DNA of 8,108 nt from Alphaproteobacteria bacterium (GTDB lineage Bacteria > Pseudomonadota > Alphaproteobacteria > Rickettsiales > UBA3002): NCBI GenBank assembly GCA_021732545.1, contig JAKFUW010000190.1, positions 1 through 8,108 on the forward strand. Direction: 5' to 3'. This document shows, in pieces, positions 1 through 5,372 of the stretch (positions are counted from its first letter, which is position 1; each line of letters starts with the position of its first letter). The notes below the pieces were generated by a model. It had not been told where the DNA came from. It was given only the letters and a program-made list of their open reading frames with translations, and did not search any database. The translations under genes and the position numbers were made by a program.

Positions 1-288
1 GCGGCGGTCTTCGCGCACTTCGGTCGGCACCTGATAGGTTGCACCACCCACACGACGCGAGCGCACTTCCACCGAAGGTTTCACATTATCGAGCGCGGCG
101 TGGAACGCACGCACAGGGTCTTGCTTGGTTTTTTCCTGGATGATGTCGAATGCACCATACAGATTATTTTCAGCAACCGATTTTTTGCCCTGAAGCATCA
201 TCACATTCATAAATTTCGTGATGACCCAGTCATTGAACTTAGGATCGGGGTTGATGGGGCGCTTTTCAGCCGCGTGACGACGTGACAT
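1..288 (-). CDS. rpsG: 30S ribosomal protein S7, 5' part (gene runs off the left edge)
   Basis: Small-subunit protein S7 binds the 3' major domain of 16S rRNA, nucleates assembly of the head and lines the E site. The first 96 residues are visible, beginning MSRRHAAEKR. They include the family hallmarks DPKF near residue 15, GKKS near 35 and the strongly conserved block SRRVGGATYQVP at about residues 77-88. Bacterial S7 is usually about 156 residues, so the C-terminal 40% lies outside the window. The start at 288 matches the family N-terminus, but there is no Shine-Dalgarno within 15 nt of it: the upstream bases are CTACTTAAACATT. The nearest AGGAGG is 76 nt upstream. It follows rpsL on the same strand, the standard str operon order, so it is probably co-transcribed from the promoter at 988-1016. 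The identification is secure; how its translation starts is unclear. Confidence 0.97.
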   Translation of the reverse strand, partial: MSRRHAAEKRPINPDPKFNDWVITKFMNVMMLQGKKSVAENNLYGAFDIIQEKTKQDPVRAFHAALDNVKPSVEVRSRRVGGATYQVPTEVREDRR

Positions 289-301
289 AATGTTTAAGTA
301 G

Positions 302-326
302 CCAGTTTCCAGTTTCCAGTTTCCAG
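302..326. repeat. Heptamer tandem array, CCAGTTT x3 plus CCAG
   Basis: Three exact copies of CCAGTTT followed by a partial fourth lie 14 nt upstream of the rpsG start codon. Read on the mRNA strand this is CTGGAAA repeated. A second heptamer array lies about 70 nt away in the same gap. The two share the complementary cores CCAGT and ACTGG at the same 7-nt period, so two 5-bp helices and one imperfect helix could pair in register. Confidence 0.9.
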
Positions 327-364
327 CATTACGCTGAACACTTACTCACCAAATCCGTTTGCTA

Positions 365-370
365 CCTCCT
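365..370 (-). promoter_or_regulatory. Perfect Shine-Dalgarno-like AGGAGG, displaced from rpsG
   Basis: The mRNA strand reads AAGAGGAGGTAGC here, the best anti-16S match in the rpsL-rpsG gap, yet the rpsG start is 76 nt further on. A tiny ORF begins 12 (TTG) or 15 (GTG) nt after it, ends in TAATG, and so overlaps a second tiny ORF that stops 5 nt before the rpsG ATG. It may be the ancestral rpsG ribosome binding site separated by repeat growth, or the entry site of a re-initiation relay. Both are inferences; the match itself is plain. Confidence 0.5.
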
Positions 371-395
371 CTTAACTTTACCGGTTAAACTAACG

Positions 396-416
396 CCACT
401 GACCACTGGCCACTGG
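396..416. repeat. Heptamer tandem array, CCACTGR x3
   Basis: The sequence CCACTGA CCACTGG CCACTGG sits 10 nt downstream of the rpsL stop codon. It has the same 7-nt period as the array at 302-326 and its ACTGG cores are complementary to the CCAGT cores there. This suggests a shared origin or an interrupted stem spanning the intergenic gap. Confidence 0.85.
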
Positions 417-426
417 CGACTAAAAA

Positions 427-798
427 CTATTTAGGACGTTTCGCGCCGTAAGCCGAACGACGCTGTTTACGATTTTGCACGCCCTGAGTATCGAGCGTAC
501 CGCGAATGATGTGATAACGAACACCCGGTAAATCCTTAACACGACCACCACGGATCATGACGACGGAGTGTTCTTGCAGATTGTGGCCTTCACCGGGGAT
601 GTAGGCGGTGACTTCGAAGCCATTGGTCAAGCGCACACGGGCAACTTTACGCAACGCTGAGTTTGGTTTTTTGGGGGTGGTGGTGTAAACACGAGTACAA
701 ACGCCGCGTTTTTGCGGGCATGCTTCCATCGCGGGGACTTTATTACGTTTTGAAACCGGTTGACGCGGTTTGCGTACGAGTTGGTTGATCGTTGGCAT
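427..798 (-). CDS. rpsL: 30S ribosomal protein S12
   Basis: S12 sits at the subunit interface beside the decoding centre and takes part in tRNA selection. The 123-residue product is full length for the family and nearly all of it is recognisable: N-terminal PTINQLVRKPR, then CPQKRGVCTRVYTTTPKKPNS (given here only as a landmark, residues 27-47), RVRLTNGFEV, GEGHNLQEHS and RGGRVKDLPGVRYH. Lys43 and Lys88, the positions commonly altered in streptomycin resistance, are the wild-type residues. Asp89 is the residue that RimO methylthiolates in many bacteria. The ATG at 798 has a good Shine-Dalgarno, AGAAGGAAG at 805-813, six bases upstream. It is the first gene of the operon, followed by rpsG, with a promoter at 988-1016 and a leader of about 180 nt. 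Confidence 0.99.
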   Translation of the reverse strand: MPTINQLVRKPRQPVSKRNKVPAMEACPQKRGVCTRVYTTTPKKPNSALRKVARVRLTNGFEVTAYIPGEGHNLQEHSVVMIRGGRVKDLPGVRYHIIRGTLDTQGVQNRKQRRSAYGAKRPK

Positions 799-981
799 GC
801 GCCACTTCCTTCTCTTATCCGTGGCAGGCCACCTTCATGGTCTAATATGCCCAATTATCAGGGCCAGACAGAGGAAGGACGCTTGCACGATAGTTTATGT
901 TTTTCATATCTAGCTGCCTGTAAAATCCGTTCTAAGCCAGCATATGCATAGCTTTTTGGCGAATTTTGCCTCGCAGTTAGG
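799..981 (-). other. Long 5' leader of the rpsL operon mRNA
   Basis: Between the inferred transcription start near 981 and the rpsL ATG lies about 183 nt without a long gene. It holds a possible 21-codon ORF at 907-842 (start MKNINYRAS, stop TAG) with only a weak AGG upstream, and a second of 7 codons at 839-816 (MKVACHG). A short perfect inverted repeat, GTGGCAGGCCAC at 821-832, lies just upstream of the rpsL Shine-Dalgarno. Structured or attenuating rpsL leaders have been described in other proteobacteria. I see no clear rho-independent terminator here, so regulation is only a possibility. Confidence 0.4.
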
Positions 982-987
982 GTGCGC

Positions 988-1016
988 AACATAGTGATCG
1001 CGCCTTGGAGAGTCAA
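988..1016 (-). promoter_or_regulatory. Sigma-70-type promoter for rpsL-rpsG
   Basis: On the minus strand TTGACT (1016-1011) is followed after exactly 17 nt by TATGTT (993-988). These match the -35 and -10 consensus at 5 of 6 and 4 of 6 positions. The predicted transcription start is near 981. An A-rich stretch (ATTAAAAAAAGC) lies about 20 nt upstream of the -35 and could act as an UP element. It is the best promoter-like pair in the region between rpsL and the divergent peptidase gene, and suits a strongly expressed ribosomal operon. Confidence 0.75.
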
Positions 1017-1069
1017 GCGCAAAAACAGGTCATTTTGCTTTTTTTAATCACAGGTCTGCCATCTAGCGT

Positions 1070-1098
1070 TTGACAGGCCAAGAGCCCGCTGTTAACAC
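1070..1098 (+). promoter_or_regulatory. Weak candidate promoter for the M23 peptidase gene
   Basis: A perfect TTGACA at 1070-1075 is followed 17 nt later by TAACAC, which matches the -10 at only 3 of 6 positions. It would give a leader of about 160 nt. The rest of 1017-1267 holds a T7 run at 1039-1045, a small hairpin GTTGT-GAAA-ACAAC at 1179-1192 and the ribosome binding site of the peptidase. I see no better plus-strand promoter there. Confidence 0.3.
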
Positions 1099-1267
1099 CC
1101 TAAGCACTCACATTAACCACGCATGCATTTTTTAGGTTGCGTTTCAGGTGAAAATAGAAGACAATGCCGCATTATCCCGTTGTGAAAACAACCAAAAATA
1201 CACGAAAGTTCGTTAGGCAAGTGCGGTCTCTTAGCGTTGAGATTAACCGAGCATAAAGGAATGACGT

Positions 1268-2803
1268 GTGACGAATGCAACCGCCTCCACCGCCATCGCG
1301 CCCTTGCGTAGCCCCAGATCACCCTCTAAAAAAACCGCTGCTGCGCGTCTGGCGCTTGTTACCGATGCCGTAGCACCCCGTAACCCTTATCGCTCGCCAC
1401 TATCCAAGCGCGTCAATAATGTGCGTATCAGCTGGTTTGTCATCGGCGCGTTATTTGGCATTGGCCTGTCATTTGCCATGAATATCCTGATTTCCAATGT
1501 GGTGATTCCTGAATATAATCAGCTGGTTAAAGATCAAAGAAATGAAGCGCAAACCGCTAAACAATCCACCTCGATCGGCTTTGGTGATTGGTTTTTTGGC
1601 GAGCGCGAAACCACCAATCGCGCCGCAAAAAAAGCGGTGTCTTTAGTGTTTCCTGATGTTCCGCAGCTACCAACCTATCCGCGCGCGCTTACCCTTAAAG
1701 TCGGAAGCGGTGACACCTTGATCGATATGTTAACCAGCGCTCAGGTAGATTATGATGAAGCGGTCGATGCGATTGAAGCACTTCGCAAAACCTATAATCC
1801 GCGCAATCTGCGCATTGGCCAAGAAATGGAACTCGCGCTAGACCAACACCCAACCTTGCTCGAAAAAGCGACGATCGCTAACTTAAGCATCGCGCTGGAT
1901 GCCATCGATGCGGTGGAGCTGGAGCGGTTGCCTAGCGGTTCATTTTTTGTTGAGAAAACCTCCAAGCCTCTGTCTCCTGAGCTGACCTACGCAGGCGGCA
2001 GCATCACCAACAGCCTGTTTGAAACGGGCAACGATGCGGGTATTCCTGAGGGTATTTTGTCGGAAATGGTCAAGGCCTATAGCTATGATGTTGATTTTCA
2101 GCGCGATATTCAGCGCGGCGACCAGATGGAAGTGTTGTATGAGAAAATGGTCACCGATGAGGGCGATGAGGCAGGCTTTGGTAACATTCTCTATGCCATG
2201 CTCAAAACCAAGGGAAAGCCTATTAAAATCTATCACTATAAAGGAGCGGATGGCGTCACCCGTTTTTATGATGCTAACGGCGAGAGCATTGTGAAGGCGT
2301 TGCTCAAAACCCCCGTCAATGGCGCGCGCATTTCATCAGGGTTCGGCATGCGTCGCCACCCCATTTTGGGCTATAGTAAAATGCACCAAGGCATTGATTT
2401 TGCAGCCTCTACAGGCACCCCGATTTATGCGGCGGGCGATGGCGTGGTGGCTTATAAGGGCTGGCGCGGCGGTTATGGTAATTACATTCAGGTCAAACAT
2501 AATGGTGAATATGCAACCGCTTACGGTCATATCAGCCGCTTCCCGCGCGGCATGTATTCAGGCAAGCGTGTGAAACAAGGCGAGGTGATTGCCTTTGTAG
2601 GCAGCACGGGCCGCGCCACTGGCCCGCATCTGCACTATGAGATTTTGCGCAACGGCGCGCAAGTCAACCCGCAAAACCAGAAGTTTAAAACCGGCGATGC
2701 GCTCAAAGGCCCGCAACTGGCTCAGTTCAAATCGCACATCAATAAAATCAACAACCAGATTGCGTCCATGCCCAAGGCGACGACGAAGGTTGCGAGTAAC
2801 TAG
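1268..2803 (+). CDS. Membrane-anchored M23 (LytM-type) murein endopeptidase
   Basis: This 511-residue protein probably cleaves peptide cross-links in peptidoglycan from the periplasmic side of the inner membrane. A basic cytoplasmic tail (1-53) precedes one membrane helix at about 55-76. Residues 143-190 resemble a LysM/OapA-like module (VGSGDT, then NPRNLRIGQEMEL). The mid region is like the N-terminal domain of MepM-type proteins. The catalytic M23 domain occupies about 350-470. Its zinc ligands H373 and D377 (MHQGIDFA), H421 (YGHIS) and the HLH motif at 454-456 are all present, so it should be active. The start is GTG, chosen because AAGGA lies seven bases upstream and the nearby ATG at 1261 is out of frame and soon stops. 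It is divergent from rpsL and convergent with the small gene at 2896-3090. The MepM-like role is inferred from architecture. Confidence 0.93.
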   Translation: MTNATASTAIAPLRSPRSPSKKTAAARLALVTDAVAPRNPYRSPLSKRVNNVRISWFVIGALFGIGLSFAMNILISNVVIPEYNQLVKDQRNEAQTAKQSTSIGFGDWFFGERETTNRAAKKAVSLVFPDVPQLPTYPRALTLKVGSGDTLIDMLTSAQVDYDEAVDAIEALRKTYNPRNLRIGQEMELALDQHPTLLEKATIANLSIALDAIDAVELERLPSGSFFVEKTSKPLSPELTYAGGSITNSLFETGNDAGIPEGILSEMVKAYSYDVDFQRDIQRGDQMEVLYEKMVTDEGDEAGFGNILYAMLKTKGKPIKIYHYKGADGVTRFYDANGESIVKALLKTPVNGARISSGFGMRRHPILGYSKMHQGIDFAASTGTPIYAAGDGVVAYKGWRGGYGNYIQVKHNGEYATAYGHISRFPRGMYSGKRVKQGEVIAFVGSTGRATGPHLHYEILRNGAQVNPQNQKFKTGDALKGPQLAQFKSHINKINNQIASMPKATTKVASN

Positions 2804-2813
2804 GGTATGGGCA

Positions 2814-2891
2814 CGTCATCCCGAACGCTTTAGCGGAGGGATCTTTCAAGCTAGGTTCCTCGTCGCGCTATCGCGCTCGCTCGGAATGACG
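2814..2891. repeat. Palindromic interspersed element, copy 1 (78 nt)
   Basis: The element starts CGTCATCCCGA and ends TCGGAATGACG, which are inverted repeats with one mismatch. Inside are CGC-TTTA-GCG and an imperfect GCGC-rich hairpin, plus GAGGGATCT pairing partly with AGGTTCCTC. Its first 30 nt match the element inside the pilin gene (minus strand, from 4242) at about 27 positions, so the two belong to one family. It lies between two convergent genes, 10 nt past one stop codon and 4 nt from the other, where it could slow or end transcription from both sides. Confidence 0.8.
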
Positions 2892-2895
2892 AACG

Positions 2896-3090
2896 CTAAA
2901 CCATCGCCTTATATTGTTGAATCTGCTTGGAAATCTGCTCTAATATCGGAGCCAGCTGCGTGCGGCTCACGCCATCGGTTGTCATCAGCATTTTCATGAT
3001 GGGGTCTTGGAACAGTTCATCGAGCGTGGGCTCGCCCAGAATGGGATCGTGCAACGCTTCTTCATATAAAGACTGAGTGTGTACCACCAT
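2896..3090 (-). CDS. Small hypothetical protein, 64 residues
   Basis: The product is a soluble, mostly helical-looking acidic protein with no signal peptide or membrane segment. The middle reads DELFQDPIMKMLMTTDGVSR (residues 24-43), followed by a helix with heptad-like LxxILEQISKQI. The pattern of an Asp-Pro, then a hydrophobic helix, then DGV and a Leu-rich end resembles short uncharacterised proteins I recall from alphaproteobacteria, but I cannot name a family or function. The ATG at 3090 has AAGGTAGG five bases upstream, which supports real translation. It converges on the M23 peptidase gene with repeat copy 1 between them. The 145 nt upstream contain no strong promoter; TTTACT-N17-TAACAC is the best weak pair. 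It is probably real because of the ribosome binding site and the protein-like composition. Confidence 0.6.
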   Translation of the reverse strand: MVVHTQSLYEEALHDPILGEPTLDELFQDPIMKMLMTTDGVSRTQLAPILEQISKQIQQYKAMV

Positions 3091-3429
3091 GCTTGCCTAC
3101 CTTATGCTTTTTTTAAGTGTAGGCCTAGTGTTAACAGAAATTTCGAGTAAAGTAAACCACTTAACGCGCTGCGGTGCACAACTGGTTAAGAAATGGGGGA
3201 GCAAATAGAGTCCTTTGACTTTATTTTTCCCTCGCGTCATCGCCCGAGTTTGCTCTAAGCAAACTATAGGGCGATCCAGTCATACAAACCAAGCAGCTGG
3301 ATTCCCCTATAATTTTGCTTTCTTGCACGAGCGGTTGCGCTTAGCGCAGAGCGAGTGAAAAAGAAGCAAAATTCGGGGAATGACAGGAAATTATAAGGTT
3401 AAGTAAGTATCGATACGTTGACAGCAAAC
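3091..3429. other. Intergenic stretch between the small gene and the pilin gene
   Basis: These 339 nt contain no credible gene on either strand. The part next to the small gene (3091-3235) is AT-rich, with a T7 run at 3108-3114 and the 10-mer CTGTTAACAC (minus, 3137-3128). The same 10-mer also occurs upstream of the M23 gene at 1089-1098. The remainder is almost wholly the large structured repeat at 3236-3384. The last 45 nt, just past the pilin stop codon, show no T-tailed terminator. Confidence 0.6.
3236..3384. repeat. Large multi-hairpin palindromic element (149 nt)
   Basis: The outer ends are GTCAT (3236-3240) and ATGAC (3380-3384). Nested inside are several perfect stems. AGTTTGC pairs with GCAAACT within a CGCCC/GGGCG arm (3241-3273). 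ATCCAG (3274-3279) pairs with CTGGAT (3297-3302). AATTTTGCTT (3311-3320) pairs with AAGCAAAATT (3364-3373) and can be extended by TCTT/AAGA. GCGC-TTA-GCGC forms a tip at 3337-3347. The whole could fold as a branched structure on either strand. It has no ORF and no transposase, so it looks like a non-autonomous, MITE-like or Rickettsia-type palindromic repeat. It may be a composite of two or more nested units. Confidence 0.75.
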
Positions 3430-4281
3430 TCACTGCATCAAAAAGATAAGCGAACACGCCACGGCTGTATTATCCAGATCATAGGCCGCCGCTGCTTCAA
3501 TCGCAGTCGCCGCAGCCGCTGGGTTACTGCAACCAGCCGTAGCATGGCCTTGAGATTCAAAGGTGCGCACTCGCCCATAAGCAGGCTTACCATCATCCAT
3601 TTTGGTATCAATGTTCCAGGCTTCTTCAGGGCGAAGCACGACTTGTTGAGTAAATCCACCCGCTACTTGCCCACCAAAAAACAAAAAATTACCCTGATTG
3701 GCCGCATAATAGGTCAGATCCGTAATCGCCACCGTATTCACAAAAGCCGTTGACCACCCCGCGTTACCCATCTTTGATTTAGGTACATTGGTGCCAATCA
3801 CCGCATCATCCACTGCGGTGGCAGTCGCCAATCCTGTGTAAACACCTTCAATTAGCCCTGCCAGCGCCAACTGCTCCCAATAGCCATAACGTTCCCCCGC
3901 CACCGATACTGCTGTTGCCACATCAAGCCCACCATCACCATCACCATTGGCGGCTGCAGCCCAGAAGCTCGCGGCATTGGTCATATCACCGGGTAGCGCA
4001 AAATATTTATCACGAAAGGTGTGGGTAGCCGCCACATATCGATCATATTCGGTAGTGACAGAGCGAAGCTCCGTTGCCTTAATCAGCGATTGCCCCGTGA
4101 GCACACCGCCCACCAAAAGCCCTAGGATTACCAATACAATGCTGAGTTCAACGAGGCTGAAGCCTTGCTGATTGCTTGCGTCATTGCGAGCGTATGCGAG
4201 GAATCTGTTATCAGATCCCTCCGCTGACGCGTTCGGGATGACATGTGATAACAGCTTGTGCGCGGGGGGGTGTAACAGCAT
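3430..4281 (-). CDS. Type IV pilin-like protein (prepilin N-terminal motif)
   Basis: The 283-residue product carries a class III signal: Gly40-Phe41 followed by SLVELSIVLVILGLLVGG. Glu45 is the +5 glutamate and the hydrophobic helix spans about 42-64. Prepilin peptidase should cut after Gly40. The mature part has a calcium-site-like NGDGDGG at 112-118, a DDGKP motif near 229 and two cysteines (C251, C276) placed like the C-terminal disulfide loop of pilins. It could be a pilin or pseudopilin of a type IV pilus or type II secretion system; no assembly genes are in the window. The leader is unusually long at 40 residues because a 63-nt repeat element (4180-4242) is read through as about residues 14-34. 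The ATG at 4281 is supported by AAAGG ten bases upstream, and no in-frame start lies between the element and Gly40. Codons 4-6 cover a C7 run. Confidence 0.88.
   Translation of the reverse strand: MLLHPPAHKLLSHVIPNASAEGSDNRFLAYARNDASNQQGFSLVELSIVLVILGLLVGGVLTGQSLIKATELRSVTTEYDRYVAATHTFRDKYFALPGDMTNAASFWAAAANGDGDGGLDVATAVSVAGERYGYWEQLALAGLIEGVYTGLATATAVDDAVIGTNVPKSKMGNAGWSTAFVNTVAITDLTYYAANQGNFLFFGGQVAGGFTQQVVLRPEEAWNIDTKMDDGKPAYGRVRTFESQGHATAGCSNPAAAATAIEAAAAYDLDNTAVACSLIFLMQ
4180..4242. repeat. Palindromic element, copy 2, inside the pilin reading frame (63 nt)
   Basis: On the minus strand the element runs from GTCATCCCGAACGCG to CGCTCGCAATGAC, with ends GTCAT/ATGAC. Its first 30 nt are nearly those of copy 1 at 2814, and it shares the internal AGCGGAGGGATCT and TTCCTCG blocks. 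It is exactly 63 nt, or 21 codons, and open in the frame used by the pilin gene. It encodes VIPNASAEGSDNRF and onward to ARND just before the prepilin cleavage site. This is the arrangement described for Rickettsia palindromic elements inserted in protein genes. Confidence 0.8.
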
Positions 4282-4316
4282 AGATGATTAGACCTTTAAT
4301 GAAATTAATCTGGATC

Positions 4317-4345
4317 ATTATATCTGATTTTTCAGCCTACATCTA
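4317..4345 (-). promoter_or_regulatory. Candidate promoter of the pilin-like gene
   Basis: The minus strand has a perfect TATAAT at 4322-4317, with TAGATG (3 of 6) 17 nt upstream. The start would be near 4310, leaving a leader of about 29 nt with the ribosome binding site AAAGG. The perfect -10 sits in the 81-nt gap between coq7 and the pilin gene, so it is well placed. The weak -35 suggests help from an activator or low basal use. Confidence 0.5.
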
Positions 4346-4362
4346 TCCGTAAATCAGCTAGA

Positions 4363-4899
4363 TCACACTCGTTTCGCAATCGCAATGGCCGCGCGGCAAC
4401 CCGTTTTAATCACGGCGCTCATCAGCCCATAGGCGGGGGCAAGCTCTGCCCCCTGTTCAAGGCCAATATCGTGATGTTCTAGCTCTTCGGCACGAAATTG
4501 CGCGATGGTAGCAGCAAGCGAAGGCTCGCGCTCGCCTAACGCCGCCAGCTGTTCCTGATAATGCTCCGCAATCACGGTTTCAACCGCCACGGTACAGGCC
4601 ATCGCCGCCTGTTTGCCCAGCAGCGCGGTGCCCGCGCCCAGCGCCCACCCCGCCACATGCCATAGCGGCAGTAACGCCGATGGCCGCGCCTTATATTCGG
4701 GAATTAACCGGTTAAATTCTGCCAGATGATGCTCTTCTTGTTCAGCCATATGGCGGATTGTTTCGGACATGGAACTATCTTTGAGTATCGCCATTTGCCC
4801 CGCATAAATGCGTGCTGCACCATATTCTCCCGCATGGTTCACCCGCAGCATTGAACCTAGTGCATCATGATCCGAACGATCACCCGGTAATGTGCTCAT
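4363..4899 (-). CDS. coq7: Demethoxyubiquinone hydroxylase, Coq7 family
   Basis: Coq7 is a di-iron monooxygenase on the membrane that hydroxylates the C6 position of demethoxyubiquinol, the step before the last methylation of ubiquinone synthesis. The 178-residue protein shows all ligands of the ferritin-like di-iron site: E25 in NHAGEYGA, E55 and H58 in EQEEHH, E107 in VAVETVIAEHY, and E139 and H142 in EELEHHD. The hydrophobic segment about 76-100 is the likely membrane-binding helix pair. The length is normal for the alphaproteobacterial form, which lacks the mitochondrial targeting sequence. The start at 4899 overlaps the dsbB stop as ATGA. Its Shine-Dalgarno AGGAGG (4913-4908, eight bases upstream) is made of the two AGG arginine codons near the dsbB end, so the genes are very likely translationally coupled. 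Confidence 0.96.
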   Translation of the reverse strand: MSTLPGDRSDHDALGSMLRVNHAGEYGAARIYAGQMAILKDSSMSETIRHMAEQEEHHLAEFNRLIPEYKARPSALLPLWHVAGWALGAGTALLGKQAAMACTVAVETVIAEHYQEQLAALGEREPSLAATIAQFRAEELEHHDIGLEQGAELAPAYGLMSAVIKTGCRAAIAIAKRV

Positions 4900-5366
4900 A
4901 ATTTATTCCTCCTACGTAACCATATCATTCCCAAACCAGCTAACCCCAGCGACGCCACCACATTCCACCCCGCCATCGACACGCCCAACAGCGACGCGCC
5001 CACATCGGCGCAGGACACAATCGGGCTATTCATAATCACCGCGCGCAGATCATCGAGACTCGCGCCAGCAGGCGTACCCGCCGTGCAGCCCGTGGCGCTG
5101 TCCCACCAGCCTTGCTCGATACCCACATGATACGAGGCCAAGCCAGCGCCCACCAGCCACGCCACAATCGCAATCTTCATCAGCAAGCGGTGTCGCGGCC
5201 AAAACATCGCTATAGCGGCCAGCACCGCCACCAGCGCATAGGGCACGCGCTGATACAGGCACATCTCGCACGGAAACAGGCCAAAGCCATATTGGCCAAT
5301 CAACGCCCCTGCCAGCGGCACCACACTGCCTGCAATCAACAACGCATAAGGAGTTCGAAAATACAT
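4896..5366 (-). CDS. dsbB: Disulfide bond formation protein B
   Basis: DsbB is an inner-membrane protein that reoxidises periplasmic DsbA and hands the electrons to ubiquinone. With the start at 5366 the product has 156 residues, near the usual length. Four membrane helices lie at about 7-24, 40-57, 62-79 and 132-150. The first cysteine pair C33-x-x-C36 is in the hallmark FPCEMCLYQR. The second pair, C94 and C119, lies in the periplasmic loop after SYHVGIEQGWW, a typical alphaproteobacterial DsbB stretch. The frame stays open upstream to 5552, but that extension is the antisense of tRNA-Leu and should not be annotated. There is only a weak ribosome site before the ATG, and a promoter-like pair places transcription start at or next to it. 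The stop overlaps the coq7 start. Confidence 0.93.
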   Translation of the reverse strand: MYFRTPYALLIAGSVVPLAGALIGQYGFGLFPCEMCLYQRVPYALVAVLAAIAMFWPRHRLLMKIAIVAWLVGAGLASYHVGIEQGWWDSATGCTAGTPAGASLDDLRAVIMNSPIVSCADVGASLLGVSMAGWNVVASLGLAGLGMIWLRRRNKL

Positions 5367-5372
5367 GCAAAT

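Noticed and set aside
627..951. ORFs on both strands overlapping rpsL and its leader (75 and 63 codons)
   Set aside because: They overlap a certain ribosomal protein gene out of frame and have low-complexity, non-conserved-looking products.
1037..1045. T7 run near 1040 as a terminator on the plus strand
   Set aside because: There is no stable GC-rich hairpin immediately before it, and no gene on the plus strand upstream to terminate. On the other strand the run lies upstream of the rpsL promoter.
1025..1119. TTAAC-type half sites and a pair of ACAGGTC direct repeats upstream of the M23 gene, as CtrA or other operator sites
   Set aside because: The TTAA half sites are not spaced at seven bases as in a CtrA box, and two 7-mers 25 nt apart are weak evidence in AT-rich intergenic DNA.
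2637..2999. Plus-strand ORF of 120 codons overlapping the end of the M23 gene and the small gene
   Set aside because: It is a shadow frame. Its sequence is Arg/Ser-rich, it crosses the palindromic repeat, and it has no ribosome site or recognisable domain.
4324..4357. CTGATTT...AAATCAG inverted repeat between coq7 and the pilin gene as a coq7 terminator
   Set aside because: The stem is only 7 bp with a 20-nt loop, AT-rich and without a T tail. It overlaps the pilin promoter candidate and is likely to be chance.
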